Source: Salinirubellus litoreus
GTDB taxonomy: Archaea > Halobacteriota > Halobacteria > Halobacteriales > Haloarculaceae
Assembly: GCF_037335815.1 (NCBI RefSeq)
Contig: NZ_CP147841.1
Location: forward strand, 1,550,001-1,614,000
DNA: 64,000 nucleotides
Direction of reading: 5' to 3'
Below the pieces are notes generated by a model. That model had not been told where the DNA came from. It saw only the letters and a list, made by a program, of their open reading frames with translations, and did not search any database. The position numbers were made by a program, and so were the translations under genes. Within the stretch, counting starts at the first letter, position 1, and every line of letters starts with the position of its first letter. Positions 51,531-59,558 of this stretch are shown here, piece by piece.

Positions 51531-52406
51531 ATGGACGCGCAGGTCTCACCCGGGAAACTGGAGGAGGTGTTCGGACTCGTCGCCAACCAGTCCCGTATCG
51601 ACGTCCTGCTGGAGCTCTGGAAGCAGTATCCCGATCCGATCGCGTTCTCCGACCTCAGGACGGCGGTCGGGATGGAGAACTCCGGGAAGTTCAACTACCA
51701 CCTGAACGTCCTCCGCCCGGAGTTCGTCCGGAAGGGAGAGGAGGGGTACCGCCTCACGTTCGCCGGCAGGGAGGCCATCGGTGTGTCCGTCTCCGGTAGT
51801 TTCACGGCGGCCGACACGGTCGACATCGGTCGGGTCCCGGCGGGGACGTGTATGTTCTGCACTGGGAGACTCGAAGCGGTCTACGAGGAGGGTCACGTCG
51901 TCGTCACCTGCTCCGACTGCGAGGAGCTGCTCGCGAAGCTCCCCATCTCACCCATCTCGATCTCCACCGTCGAGCCGGAACGGGTCCCGGACGTGTTCAG
52001 TGATCACCTCCTGATCCTCGCTCACACGCTCAGTTCGGGGTTCTGCACCCACTGTCGTGGGCGTGTCGAGGCGTCGCTCACCGCGCTCTCCGACGAGGAG
52101 TCGGTCACGTATCGGGACACGCTCGACGTCCGTTTCGACTGCCAGCAGTGCGGCGACTGGACGAACCTCAACGTCGGGGGCGTCCTGATGAACCACCCCG
52201 TGGTCACGGCGTTCCTGTTCGGTGCCGGTATCGACCTGCACGACCGGGGGACGTACGTGTGGGAGGTCCTGCCGCTACTCGATCCGGACGAGAACCTGGC
52301 CGGTGGCGAGGATCCCCGGCTCGAACTCCGGTTCGAGATCGACGAGCGGCTGCTCGAACTGACGGTCGACGACTCCGTCACCGTCGTCGACTACGAGTAT
52401 CCGTGA
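51531..52406 (+). CDS. ArsR-type winged-helix protein with two zinc-ribbon pairs
   Basis: 291 residues. A wHTH (about 10-85, with YDPIAFSDLRTAV-type segment DPIAFSDLRTAVGMENSGKF and NYHLNVLRPEFVRKGEEGYR) is followed by two zinc modules: CMFCTGRLEAV with CSDCEEL, and CTHCRGRVEAS with CQQCGDW. The C-terminal 80 residues form a beta-rich domain. Similar proteins are common in haloarchaea (DUF7351-like); target genes unknown. I start at the ATG; a GTG directly before it is also open. Confidence 0.8.
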   Translation: MDAQVSPGKLEEVFGLVANQSRIDVLLELWKQYPDPIAFSDLRTAVGMENSGKFNYHLNVLRPEFVRKGEEGYRLTFAGREAIGVSVSGSFTAADTVDIGRVPAGTCMFCTGRLEAVYEEGHVVVTCSDCEELLAKLPISPISISTVEPERVPDVFSDHLLILAHTLSSGFCTHCRGRVEASLTALSDEESVTYRDTLDVRFDCQQCGDWTNLNVGGVLMNHPVVTAFLFGAGIDLHDRGTYVWEVLPLLDPDENLAGGEDPRLELRFEIDERLLELTVDDSVTVVDYEYP

Positions 52407-52498
52407 CCGCCTCCCGTGATAGTCCGCGGAGACCGACCACCCATGCGGGTTCGGCCGACGACGGCGACGTCCGAGTTGATCGGAGCCAACCGCCGGCC

Positions 52499-52693
52499 TC
52501 AGCCCCGGGCGGCCACCCAGATGCCGATCCCGCCCATGAGGAACCCGGGGAGCGTCGCGAGCAGTCCGGCGTAGAGGAACGGGGTGCCGGCCAGCACGGC
52601 GGGGCGGATCACCAGCCGCAGGTAGACGAGCAGCGGCACGAGCACGAGCGAGAGCCCGACACCGCCCACGACGAGCGGCCAGTCCGAGGTCAC
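52499..52693 (-). CDS. Small two-helix membrane protein (64 aa)
   Basis: From a GTG start the product has two membrane helices (about 6-28 and 36-60, WPLVVGGVGLSLVLVPLLVY). GAGGTGG lies at Shine-Dalgarno distance. The GTG overlaps the stop of a 38-codon ORF upstream (GTGA), so the two may form a small operon. No family recognised. Confidence 0.6.
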   Translation of the reverse strand: MTSDWPLVVGGVGLSLVLVPLLVYLRLVIRPAVLAGTPFLYAGLLATLPGFLMGGIGIWVAARG

Positions 52694-52806
52694 GAGACCA
52701 CCTCGTGACCGGGGGACCCGATCTCGCCCGTCACGGTGTCGAACGAGACGAACTGGCCCGCCGCGATCCGCCTCGGCTCGGAACGGAGGGCTCCACGGTG
52801 ACTCAC
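52690..52806 (-). CDS. Possible 38-residue ORF upstream of the small membrane protein
   Basis: Reads SHRGALRSEPRRIAAGQFVS and ends SPGHEVVS from a GTG start. Its stop overlaps the start of the membrane protein. The frame is open much further upstream without protein-like composition, so the true start and even coding are uncertain. The main support is the 4-base overlap. Confidence 0.35.
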   Translation of the reverse strand: MSHRGALRSEPRRIAAGQFVSFDTVTGEIGSPGHEVVS

Positions 52807-53032
52807 CCGACCGATCGCGTGAGCGCCTCCAGGGCGGTGATCGGGCGGACATGCCGGGACGACGTTCGTTCTCCTCCCGACGCACCCGGAGGAAGAGGGC
52901 AGGTCACTGACGCACATCACGAAGGCCATTCGATGCGGGAACGGGAACCGATGACTCCGGATATCTACGAGGAGTTTATAACCAGGGGGGAGCCGGGAAC
53001 GCTTTTCGGGCGCCGTGCCGAACCGGCCGCCG

Positions 53033-53686
53033 ATGAAACGTGTACGAATAACTATACACCCACAGGAGCTCGACAACCCCGACCTGTACGAAGTGCTGAC
53101 GGAGGCCCCGTACGTCTCGGAGGTCCGGACGGTGAACTGGAACAACGAGACGCCGCCGGTCGGGTTCCTGCTGTGGATCCGGGGGGACTACCGGCGTCTG
53201 GAGTCGGACATCGTTGCCGACCCCGTGATCTCGAACTACGAGATCCTCCCGCTCACCGACGAGGAGTGTCACTGCTTCCTCGAAGGGAGGGGGACGGCCG
53301 ACGCGCGGGCGCTCTGGGCGAACTTCAATCGCGGGAGCCTGATGACGATCCCGCCGGTCGAGTGGAACGACGACGGGAGCAGCACGTTCACGCTCGTCGG
53401 CACCGAGGCCGACATCCAGACCGCGGTCGAGGAGGTCCCCGAGACGGCCCCGGTCGACGTCGAACGGGTCGGGGGGCGGTCGGTCCGCCCCGAGAGCGTC
53501 GTCGGCGAGCTATCGGACAGACAGCGCGAGGCGGTCGAGACGGCCGTCTCCGTCGGCTACTACGACACGCCCCGCGACGCGACGGCCGAGACGGTCGCCG
53601 CGGAGATGGGGTGTGCGCGCTCGACCGCCGCGGAGCACCTCCAGCGAGCGGAGGCGAAGACGATGCTCGCCCTCTTCGGGGAGTGA
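53033..53686 (+). CDS. Bacterio-opsin activator-type HTH regulator
   Basis: 217 residues. The N-terminal 150 residues match the sensor part of the family (VRITIHPQELDNPDLYEVLT). The C-terminal HTH_10 domain reads LSDRQREAVETAVSVGYYDT, then ATAETVAAEMGCARSTAAEH, and ends with a Leu-rich helix. Such proteins are activators, often with many paralogues per genome. I start at the ATG giving MKRVRITIHP; GCTTTTCGGG about 30 bases upstream is a possible TATA. Confidence 0.85.
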   Translation: MKRVRITIHPQELDNPDLYEVLTEAPYVSEVRTVNWNNETPPVGFLLWIRGDYRRLESDIVADPVISNYEILPLTDEECHCFLEGRGTADARALWANFNRGSLMTIPPVEWNDDGSSTFTLVGTEADIQTAVEEVPETAPVDVERVGGRSVRPESVVGELSDRQREAVETAVSVGYYDTPRDATAETVAAEMGCARSTAAEHLQRAEAKTMLALFGE

Positions 53687-53787
53687 TTCGCCGGGAGTCC
53701 GGAGACGGATCCGATCCGCCGTTCGTCCGAACGGGGTGTCGGATCCCGGCTGGAGCCAACGCGACGATTCGGCGACCGGCTATCTTT

Positions 53788-54054
53788 CATCAAGGAGAGA
53801 ATCCCGCCGTGTACGGCGGGCGTGAATCCGACACCCCGCACACGTATGTTGTCCGGAGGGTGGGTCAGTATCACCGACACAAAAGAACTGAGATACCTCC
53901 GAGTCACCGGGGCAGAACCAGTGGAACCCACCGGCCGATAGGAGTAACGGGGGCGTGGCACTCCCATCGGCACGTCGGGTCGTACACGTACGTTCCCAAC
54001 CCAGCGGTGCGGGACCGTGGGAAGCCTCGCCGGTTACGGCGAGGAGGATGTCAC
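53788..54054 (+). mobile_element. MITE-like deletion derivative of an IS605-type element
   Basis: The left side has a perfect hairpin, CCCGCCG (53803-53809) with CGGCGGG (53814-53820), loop TGTA. The right side (54001-54054) ends GGAAGCCTCGCCGGTTACGG then CGAGGAGGATGTCAC, with only three mismatches to a copy at 58.7 kb over 54 bases. The 180 bases between carry no transposase gene. It ends seven bases before the thiolase stop. I infer an internally deleted, non-autonomous element. Confidence 0.6.
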
Positions 54055-54061
54055 ACTCGAC

Positions 54062-55234
54062 CTACTCCGAGTCCCGTTCGAACATCGCCATCACGCCGCC
54101 CCCGCCGCCGACGCTCATCCCGACGAACCCCCGGGTGAGGTTCTCGCGTTCGAGTTCGTACAGCAACGAGGCGGCGATCATCCCCCCGGACGCGCCGATT
54201 GGGTGGCCGTACGCCACCGCCCCCCCGCGGGTGTTCAGCCGGTCGTGCGGGACCCCCACCCGGTCCATCACGTGGATCATCTGCGCGGCGAACGCCTCGT
54301 TCACCTCGAACCGGTCGACCGCATCGACGGCGAGGTCGTTCCGTTCGAGGAGCGCCTCGACGCTCGCGGCGACGGCGTCGTTGAACCACTTGGGGTCGCG
54401 GTACTCGACGGCGTAGTCGGTGAAGCGGGCCTTCGGATCGAGACCGTGGGCCTCGGCGGCGTCGGCGGTAGCGAGGAGGAGAAAGCCCGCACCGTCGCTC
54501 AGTTTCGAGGCGTTGCCCGGCGTGATGGTCCCGTCCTCGGCGAACGGCGTCGGGAGCGAGCCGAGCGCCTCCATCGAAGTGTCCTTCCGGGGTCCCTCGT
54601 CGGCGTCGACGATCCCGTCGGGCGTCTCGACGGGGACGATCTCCGCGTCGAACAGCCCCGCCTCGGTCGCCCTCGCGGCCCGGCGGTTCGACTCGAGGGC
54701 GTACTCGTCCTGCGGTTCGCGGGTGATCCCCTCGCGCTCGACGAGCGCCTCGGTCAGCTCCCCCATGTGGGCGTCGTAGGAGACGTCCCAGAGCGCGTCG
54801 TAGATCATCGTATCCCGGAGCGTGGCGTCGCCGTAGCGCCGGCCCTTCCGGTAGTCGGGTATCGCGTAGGGCGCGTTCGTCATCGACTCCATCCCACCCG
54901 CGATCGCGAACTCCCCGCGTCCGGCGGCGAGGTGGTCGCGGGCGGTCATGAGCGCCCTGACGCCCGATCCGGACGCCTCGTTGACGGTCGTCACGGGAAC
55001 CCCCTTCGGGAGTCGCGAGGCGTAGACCGCCTGCCGCCCGGGAACCTGTCCGACCGCCGCCTGGATGGCGTTGCCCACGGTGACGTAGTCGACGGCACCG
55101 GGATCGAGGTCGATCCGGTCGAGGAGGCCGTCCAGCGCCGCCCGCCCGAGGTCGACCGCCCCGAGATCGGCCAACCCGCCGAGGAGTGCGCCGTGAGGGG
55201 TGCGTGCACCGTCGACGACCACGATGTCGGTCAT
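54062..55234 (-). CDS. Acetyl-CoA acetyltransferase-type thiolase with Ser in place of the nucleophilic Cys
   Basis: 390 residues, thiolase fold throughout. The usual nucleophile segment (VCxSG) reads TVNEASGSGVRALM, so the active Cys is Ser; the late catalytic-Cys segment reads GMSVGGGGGVMAM, again Ser. The His of AYGHPIGASG and the NEAFAAQ motif are kept. A Ser-His-His thiolase has been described in Haloferax mediterranei, so it may be active. No small beta subunit (OB-fold) lies next to it. It fits the acyl-CoA genes in this part of the window. Confidence 0.9.
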   Translation of the reverse strand: MTDIVVVDGARTPHGALLGGLADLGAVDLGRAALDGLLDRIDLDPGAVDYVTVGNAIQAAVGQVPGRQAVYASRLPKGVPVTTVNEASGSGVRALMTARDHLAAGRGEFAIAGGMESMTNAPYAIPDYRKGRRYGDATLRDTMIYDALWDVSYDAHMGELTEALVEREGITREPQDEYALESNRRAARATEAGLFDAEIVPVETPDGIVDADEGPRKDTSMEALGSLPTPFAEDGTITPGNASKLSDGAGFLLLATADAAEAHGLDPKARFTDYAVEYRDPKWFNDAVAASVEALLERNDLAVDAVDRFEVNEAFAAQMIHVMDRVGVPHDRLNTRGGAVAYGHPIGASGGMIAASLLYELERENLTRGFVGMSVGGGGGVMAMFERDSE

Positions 55235-55343
55235 GCGTCCACTCCGGTGTCGAGCCACATAACGGTGTGTCGGTAGTCCTGGCCCCGATCAGCTCGGGGC
55301 CCGTCGTCGACGATGGCTCCCGCCCCCAGAGGCGGACCGGCGA

Positions 55344-55508
55344 TCACTCCTCCTCGTCGACCGTCGCGACCGCCTCGCGGAGTCGATCGACGTGCCCGTC
55401 GACGACGCCGAGGGTCGCGTCTGCGTCGGCATACCCCGCCTCGTACTCGTCCATCGCGTCGTCGTACGCCCGGAGGAACCGCTCGACCGCCGCATCGGTG
55501 TCGGTCAT
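55344..55508 (-). CDS. Small acidic protein (54 aa)
   Basis: MTDTDAAVERFLRAYDDAMD opens a strongly acidic helical protein ending VATVDEEE, with a heptad-like pattern of hydrophobic residues. No family recognised. The frame has ordinary haloarchaeal codon use. It lies between the thiolase and dnaJ on the same strand, each about 110 bases away. Confidence 0.6.
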   Translation of the reverse strand: MTDTDAAVERFLRAYDDAMDEYEAGYADADATLGVVDGHVDRLREAVATVDEEE

Positions 55509-55620
55509 GACCGGGCGGAGTCGCGGCTGGTACTTGAGCCTCCGGACTCGCCGGGAGCGGGTGCGAGGTGGGGGTGTTCTCGGGACCGATTCGTTCGTGC
55601 TACGGCGCGAGCGCGGGGCG

Positions 55621-56772
55621 CTACAGGCTGTTCCGGATGCGCTCGAAGAACCCCTGTTCGACCTCGACGTCCTCGCCGCCGGCCTCCGCGAACGCCTCCA
55701 GCGCCTCGCGCTGTTCCTCGTTCAACTCACTGGGCGTGACGACCTGCACCTGGACGTAGAGGTCGCCGTGGCCGCGGCGCTGGAGCCGGGGCATCCCCTT
55801 GCCCTTCAGCCGGAGCACCTCGCCGGACTGGGTTCCGGGGTCGACCTCCGTCTCGACGGCACCGTCCATCGTCGGCACCTCGATGGTGTCGCCGAAGACC
55901 GCCTGCGGGAACGACACCCCGAGCCGGTAGTAGAGGTCGTCGCCCTCGCGGTCGAACTCCGCGTGCTCGCGTACGCTGATCTCCACGAGGAGGTCGCCGT
56001 TGGGGCCGCGGTTCTCGCCGGGCGCGCCCTCGCCGTCCATCCGGAGGGTCTGGCCGTCCCTGATACCAGCGGGCACGTCGACCTGGAGGGTCGACTCGGC
56101 GCGGATCTGCCCGTCGCCCCGGCAGGTCGAACAGGTCTCGGAGTAGAGCGTTCCGTCGCCGCCACACCGCGTGCAGGTCTGGGTCTGCTGGACCCTGCCC
56201 AGGGGGCTCTGCCGGACCGTCGTCTGCTGGCCCTGCCCGTCGCACTGCGGGCACGTCTCGGCCTCCGCCTCCGGCGGGTGGCCCTCCCCGTCGCAGTCCG
56301 GACACCGCTCCGGACGGGTGATGGTCATCTGCTTGGCCGCGCCCTCGTAGGCCTCCTCCAGGCTGACGTCGAGCGTCGTCCGGAGGTCGGCGCCCTGGCG
56401 CGGTCCGTTCCGGTCGCGGCCCCCACCGCCACCGCCGAAGAACTGCTCGAAGATGTCGTTCATGTCGCCGAACCCACCACCCATTCCGCCGAACGGGTCC
56501 CCGCCGCCCGCGCCCCCGGCACCACCGTCGAACCCGCCGCGCTTCTCGGCCTGCTCGAAGCGCTCGTGGCCCATCCGGTCGTACGCCTGGCGCTTCTCCT
56601 CGTCCGTGAGGACCTCCTTGGCCTTCTTCACCCGCTTGAACTTCTCCTCGGCGTCGGGGTCGTCGCTCACGTCCGGGTGGTACTCCGACGCCTTCTTCCG
56701 GTAAGCCCGCTTGATCTCGTCCTTGTCCGCGTCGCGCGAGACGCCGAGCACCTCGTAGAAGTCCTCGCTCAT
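55621..56772 (-). CDS. dnaJ: Chaperone protein DnaJ
   Basis: 383 residues, type I DnaJ. J domain 1-70 with HPD at about 32-34 (ASEYHPDVS); a long Gly/Phe-rich stretch (about 78-125); four zinc repeats CPDCDGEG, CPQCDGQG, CTRCGGDG and CSTCRGDG; and two C-terminal substrate domains. It stimulates the DnaK ATPase. I start at the ATG giving MSEDFYEVLG, ten codons inside the open frame. dnaK lies 2.8 kb away on the same strand with a Rieske gene between. Confidence 0.96.
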   Translation of the reverse strand: MSEDFYEVLGVSRDADKDEIKRAYRKKASEYHPDVSDDPDAEEKFKRVKKAKEVLTDEEKRQAYDRMGHERFEQAEKRGGFDGGAGGAGGGDPFGGMGGGFGDMNDIFEQFFGGGGGGRDRNGPRQGADLRTTLDVSLEEAYEGAAKQMTITRPERCPDCDGEGHPPEAEAETCPQCDGQGQQTTVRQSPLGRVQQTQTCTRCGGDGTLYSETCSTCRGDGQIRAESTLQVDVPAGIRDGQTLRMDGEGAPGENRGPNGDLLVEISVREHAEFDREGDDLYYRLGVSFPQAVFGDTIEVPTMDGAVETEVDPGTQSGEVLRLKGKGMPRLQRRGHGDLYVQVQVVTPSELNEEQREALEAFAEAGGEDVEVEQGFFERIRNSL

Positions 56773-56896
56773 TCGTTGCGCGGTGATAGTCCGTTGACCC
56801 ACTTGAAAAGAACGGGTCGAACGTGGCGCGTGTCACTCGACCTACCAAAGCGCGTTTCAGCGAACGCTCTTGTCCCCTCGAACGCTGTGTGAGTGT

Positions 56897-58645
56897 ATGG
56901 CACGAGCCGCCGACTACGTTCCCGTGGCCGATTTCGACGACCTGCGCGAGCGGGGACAGGACGTCGTCAGCCAGGGCGGACAGGCGATCGCCCTCTTCTA
57001 CCACGACGGCGAGGTGTACGCGGTCGACAACCGTTGTCCGCACATGGGGTTCCCGCTGACTCGTGGAAGCCTCGAGGACGGCGTCCTTACCTGTCACTGG
57101 CACCACGCCCGCTTCGAACTCGAGGAGGGCGACACGTTCGACATCTGGGCCGACGACGTCCAGACGTTCCCCACCGACGTTCGTGATGGAGAGATCTATC
57201 TGGACCCCGATCCCGAACCGGACATCCCGCCGGCGACCCACTGGCGGAACCGGCTGGCGGACGGGCTCCAGGAGAACCTCTCGCTGGTGATGGCCAAGAG
57301 CGTCATCGGGCTGGACGAGGAGGGCGAGGGGTTCCACACGCCCGTCGAGACCGCGGTGAACTTCGGCACGAACTACCGTGACATGGGCTGGGGCCGCGGG
57401 CTCACGACCCTCGGCTGTATGGCGAACCTCTACGACGACGTCGGCGGCCGGGACAAGCGCCGCGCGATGTTCATGGGCGTCCGCGAGGTTGCCGACGAGT
57501 CCGCCGGCGAGCCACCACGGTTCCAGCAGTACGGCTTCGACAACCGCGAGGTCCCGAAGGAGCGGTTGAAACGATGGTTCCGCGAGAACTGCGAGGTTCG
57601 CGACGCCAACGGCGCGGAGCGCGTCCTCCTGACCGCGATCGCCAATCTCCCCGAGGCGGACGTCGCGGAGATCCTGTTCGCCGCCGCGACCGACCACCTC
57701 TACATGAACGCCTCGCACACGCTCGACTTCCTCAACACGGCGTTCGAGACCCTCGACCACATCGGGTACGACGAGCACGCCGACTCGGTGCTCGCCTCGA
57801 CGGTTCCACAGCTCACGGGTGCGACCCGCTCGGAGGAACTCTCCTCCTGGCGTAACCCGATCGACATCGCGGAACTCGTGTTCGACGCCCACGACCGGCT
57901 CCCCGATCTCGTCGCCGCCGGCGAGGGGCGGAGCTGGAAACGTCCGGACGGGTTCGTCGGGACGCTCATGGACGACGACCCCGAGGCGATACTCGACGCG
58001 CTCACGGGTGCCATCCGCGAGGGGGCGACTCGGGAACAGCTCGCCGACGCCGTCGCGCGCGCTGCGACCCGGCGGGTCGCCTACTTCGCGACGAACAACG
58101 AGTTTGGAGACTGGGACACGGTCCACCACACGTTCACGTACGCGAACGCGGTTCATCGAGCGACCCGCCGGACGGACGCCGTCGAACTCTACCGCGGCTG
58201 CTTCGACGGCGCGATGTCGGTCTACCTCGACCGGTTTCTCAACAGCCCGCGAGCGCCGATGCCCTCCCCGGGCGAGTCCGACTCCACTCGGGACCCCGCC
58301 GAGGTGCGCGAGGACCTGCTCTCCTGTTTCGACGAGCAGGGGAAGGTCAACCGCGCGGCCACGCTCGTCCACGAGCACTTCGACGTCGGCGGCGACCCGG
58401 GGGACCTGAAGCGGACCCTCGGGAGGGGATTGCTCCGCGAGGACGCCGACTTCCACACGCTCCAGAACCTCGAAGCGGCCTTCCGCCGGTTCGAGGCGGT
58501 CGAGGAGGACGAGGCCCGGCGAATGGCGCTCGTGGCTCCCGCCCGGTACATGGCCGCGCACTCCCCCACCCGACGGGAGGCCGAGCAGACGTTCTCGATC
58601 GCTACCCGTCTGCATCGGGGTGAACGGCTCCACGAGGTGGAGTAG
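56897..58645 (+). CDS. Rieske [2Fe-2S] protein with a large helical domain
   Basis: 582 residues. The N-terminal Rieske domain (about 5-105) has both ligand pairs: NRCPHMGFPLTRG and TCHWHHARFELEEG. It lacks a membrane helix. The remaining 470 residues are helical and His/Asp-rich (NYRDMGWGRGLTTLG, ATDHLYMNASHTLDFLNTAF), and I do not know their function; such fusions occur in actinobacteria and haloarchaea. It might be an oxidoreductase with a second metal site. The ATG is preferred over an upstream start by the Rieske start MARAADYVPV. Confidence 0.8.
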   Translation: MARAADYVPVADFDDLRERGQDVVSQGGQAIALFYHDGEVYAVDNRCPHMGFPLTRGSLEDGVLTCHWHHARFELEEGDTFDIWADDVQTFPTDVRDGEIYLDPDPEPDIPPATHWRNRLADGLQENLSLVMAKSVIGLDEEGEGFHTPVETAVNFGTNYRDMGWGRGLTTLGCMANLYDDVGGRDKRRAMFMGVREVADESAGEPPRFQQYGFDNREVPKERLKRWFRENCEVRDANGAERVLLTAIANLPEADVAEILFAAATDHLYMNASHTLDFLNTAFETLDHIGYDEHADSVLASTVPQLTGATRSEELSSWRNPIDIAELVFDAHDRLPDLVAAGEGRSWKRPDGFVGTLMDDDPEAILDALTGAIREGATREQLADAVARAATRRVAYFATNNEFGDWDTVHHTFTYANAVHRATRRTDAVELYRGCFDGAMSVYLDRFLNSPRAPMPSPGESDSTRDPAEVREDLLSCFDEQGKVNRAATLVHEHFDVGGDPGDLKRTLGRGLLREDADFHTLQNLEAAFRRFEAVEEDEARRMALVAPARYMAAHSPTRREAEQTFSIATRLHRGERLHEVE

Positions 58646-58706
58646 GGCGATCGGACGGATCGCGGGTCGCGGTAACCTCGCTGGCGCTCGACGAACCGCG
58701 TCGTAT

Positions 58707-58760
58707 CCAGCGGTGCGGGGCCGTGGGAAGCCTCGTCGTTTACGGCGAGGAGGATGTCAC
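58707..58760 (+). mobile_element. Orphan IS605-type right end, near-copy of the 54 kb site
   Basis: CCAGCGGTGCGG to AGGATGTCAC over 54 bases differs from the 54.0 kb copy at three positions. A hairpin CCTCG..CGAGG is formed around TCGTTTACGG. No left end or transposase remains nearby. It lies 60 bases after the Rieske gene. In IS605-type elements this end encodes the scaffold of a guide RNA whose guide is the DNA just past GTCAC. Confidence 0.6.
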
Positions 58761-58854
58761 CGCTTATCCGCTGCAGTCCCCAACCGCGGGCGATGAACGG
58801 ATCCGTCTTCAGTGTGCTCGATCGCCAGCGACACCGGCACCCGGTACCGAGCTG

Positions 58855-59088
58855 ATGGGGATACTCAACCAACTCTGGTGGCTGGTGGGTGTCGTGATGG
58901 CGATGCCGCTGCTGGTTCCCGGCGTCGGACTCCTCAACGACGGCTCCCAGTGGGGTGTTCTGCTCCTCGCGCTGGGCCTCGTTGCGCTGTTCGCGCCGGA
59001 GTATATCAGGTGGCGATTGTTCGGCGGGAGTTCCCCGTTCAAGCGGGTCCCGCTACTCGGCACACGCGCGGACAACGACGAGGCGTGA
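58855..59088 (+). CDS. Small membrane protein (77 aa)
   Basis: MGILNQLWWLVGVVMAMPLL starts a protein with two helices (about 5-25 and 33-52) and a hydrophilic C-terminus ending TRADNDEA. It resembles small haloarchaeal membrane proteins of unknown function. The open frame runs upstream into the IS right end, so that part is not coding. GAGCTG lies before the ATG but no clear TATA was found. Confidence 0.6.
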   Translation: MGILNQLWWLVGVVMAMPLLVPGVGLLNDGSQWGVLLLALGLVALFAPEYIRWRLFGGSSPFKRVPLLGTRADNDEA

Positions 59089-59469
59089 ACACCCGCCCCG
59101 GCGGCAGATACGAGAGTATTGCCGCGTTCGACGACCGTGCGATACATCGGCCGGTATCGGTTCCGGGCAGTACGGACCGGAACCAGGGTGCACGATACGT
59201 GCTCCGTGTTCGACACGGCCCACGGGATCCAATCACGGTACCGTAACTCCGACGATCCGGCCCATCGGAACCGCGAGCGGCCGAACTCCCACCTCCACGG
59301 CGATCGAGGACGGTCATCCACGGTATGTCACCCGACGTCGTCCGGGGTCGGGGAAGGCGACCACTCCTCGCGGATCGCTCCGCTTTCCGCTCCGATGTTC
59401 GAGGTTCTCCCCTCGCTGCGACCGCGCTACTGCCCGCGGTTCACGCCGTTCCCCGCTCGCTTTTCCGAG

Positions 59470-59518
59470 GCGCGAGCGAAGCGAGCACCTCGCTACTCCT
59501 CACGGCTCGCTTCGCTCG
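59470..59518. repeat. Long perfect inverted repeat, 16-bp arms, after dnaK
   Basis: GGCGAGCGAAGCGAGC (59469-59484) and GCTCGCTTCGCTCGCC (59503-59518) are perfect reverse complements with an 18-base spacer. Together with the hairpin next to the dnaK stop this gives two strong stem-loops in the dnaK 3' region, followed on the minus strand by GGAAAAGCG. They may end or protect the dnaK mRNA. The remainder of 59089-59558 shows no gene. Confidence 0.55.
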
Positions 59519-59531
59519 CCGTTCGGATTTC

Positions 59532-59558
59532 GGAGACGCTCCCTTCGGTCGCGTCTCC
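59532..59558 (-). terminator. Hairpin directly after the dnaK stop
   Basis: GGAGACGC and GCGTCTCC pair perfectly (8 bp) around an 11-base loop, touching the dnaK stop codon. No T-run follows at once, so it is more likely an mRNA 3' stabiliser or part of a composite terminator with the next stem-loop. Confidence 0.5.

Noticed and set aside
55727..58633. 968-codon minus frame opposite the Rieske gene and dnaJ
   Set aside because: It mirrors two strong genes with known domains and has the Arg/Val/Glu-rich composition of antisense frames in haloarchaea.
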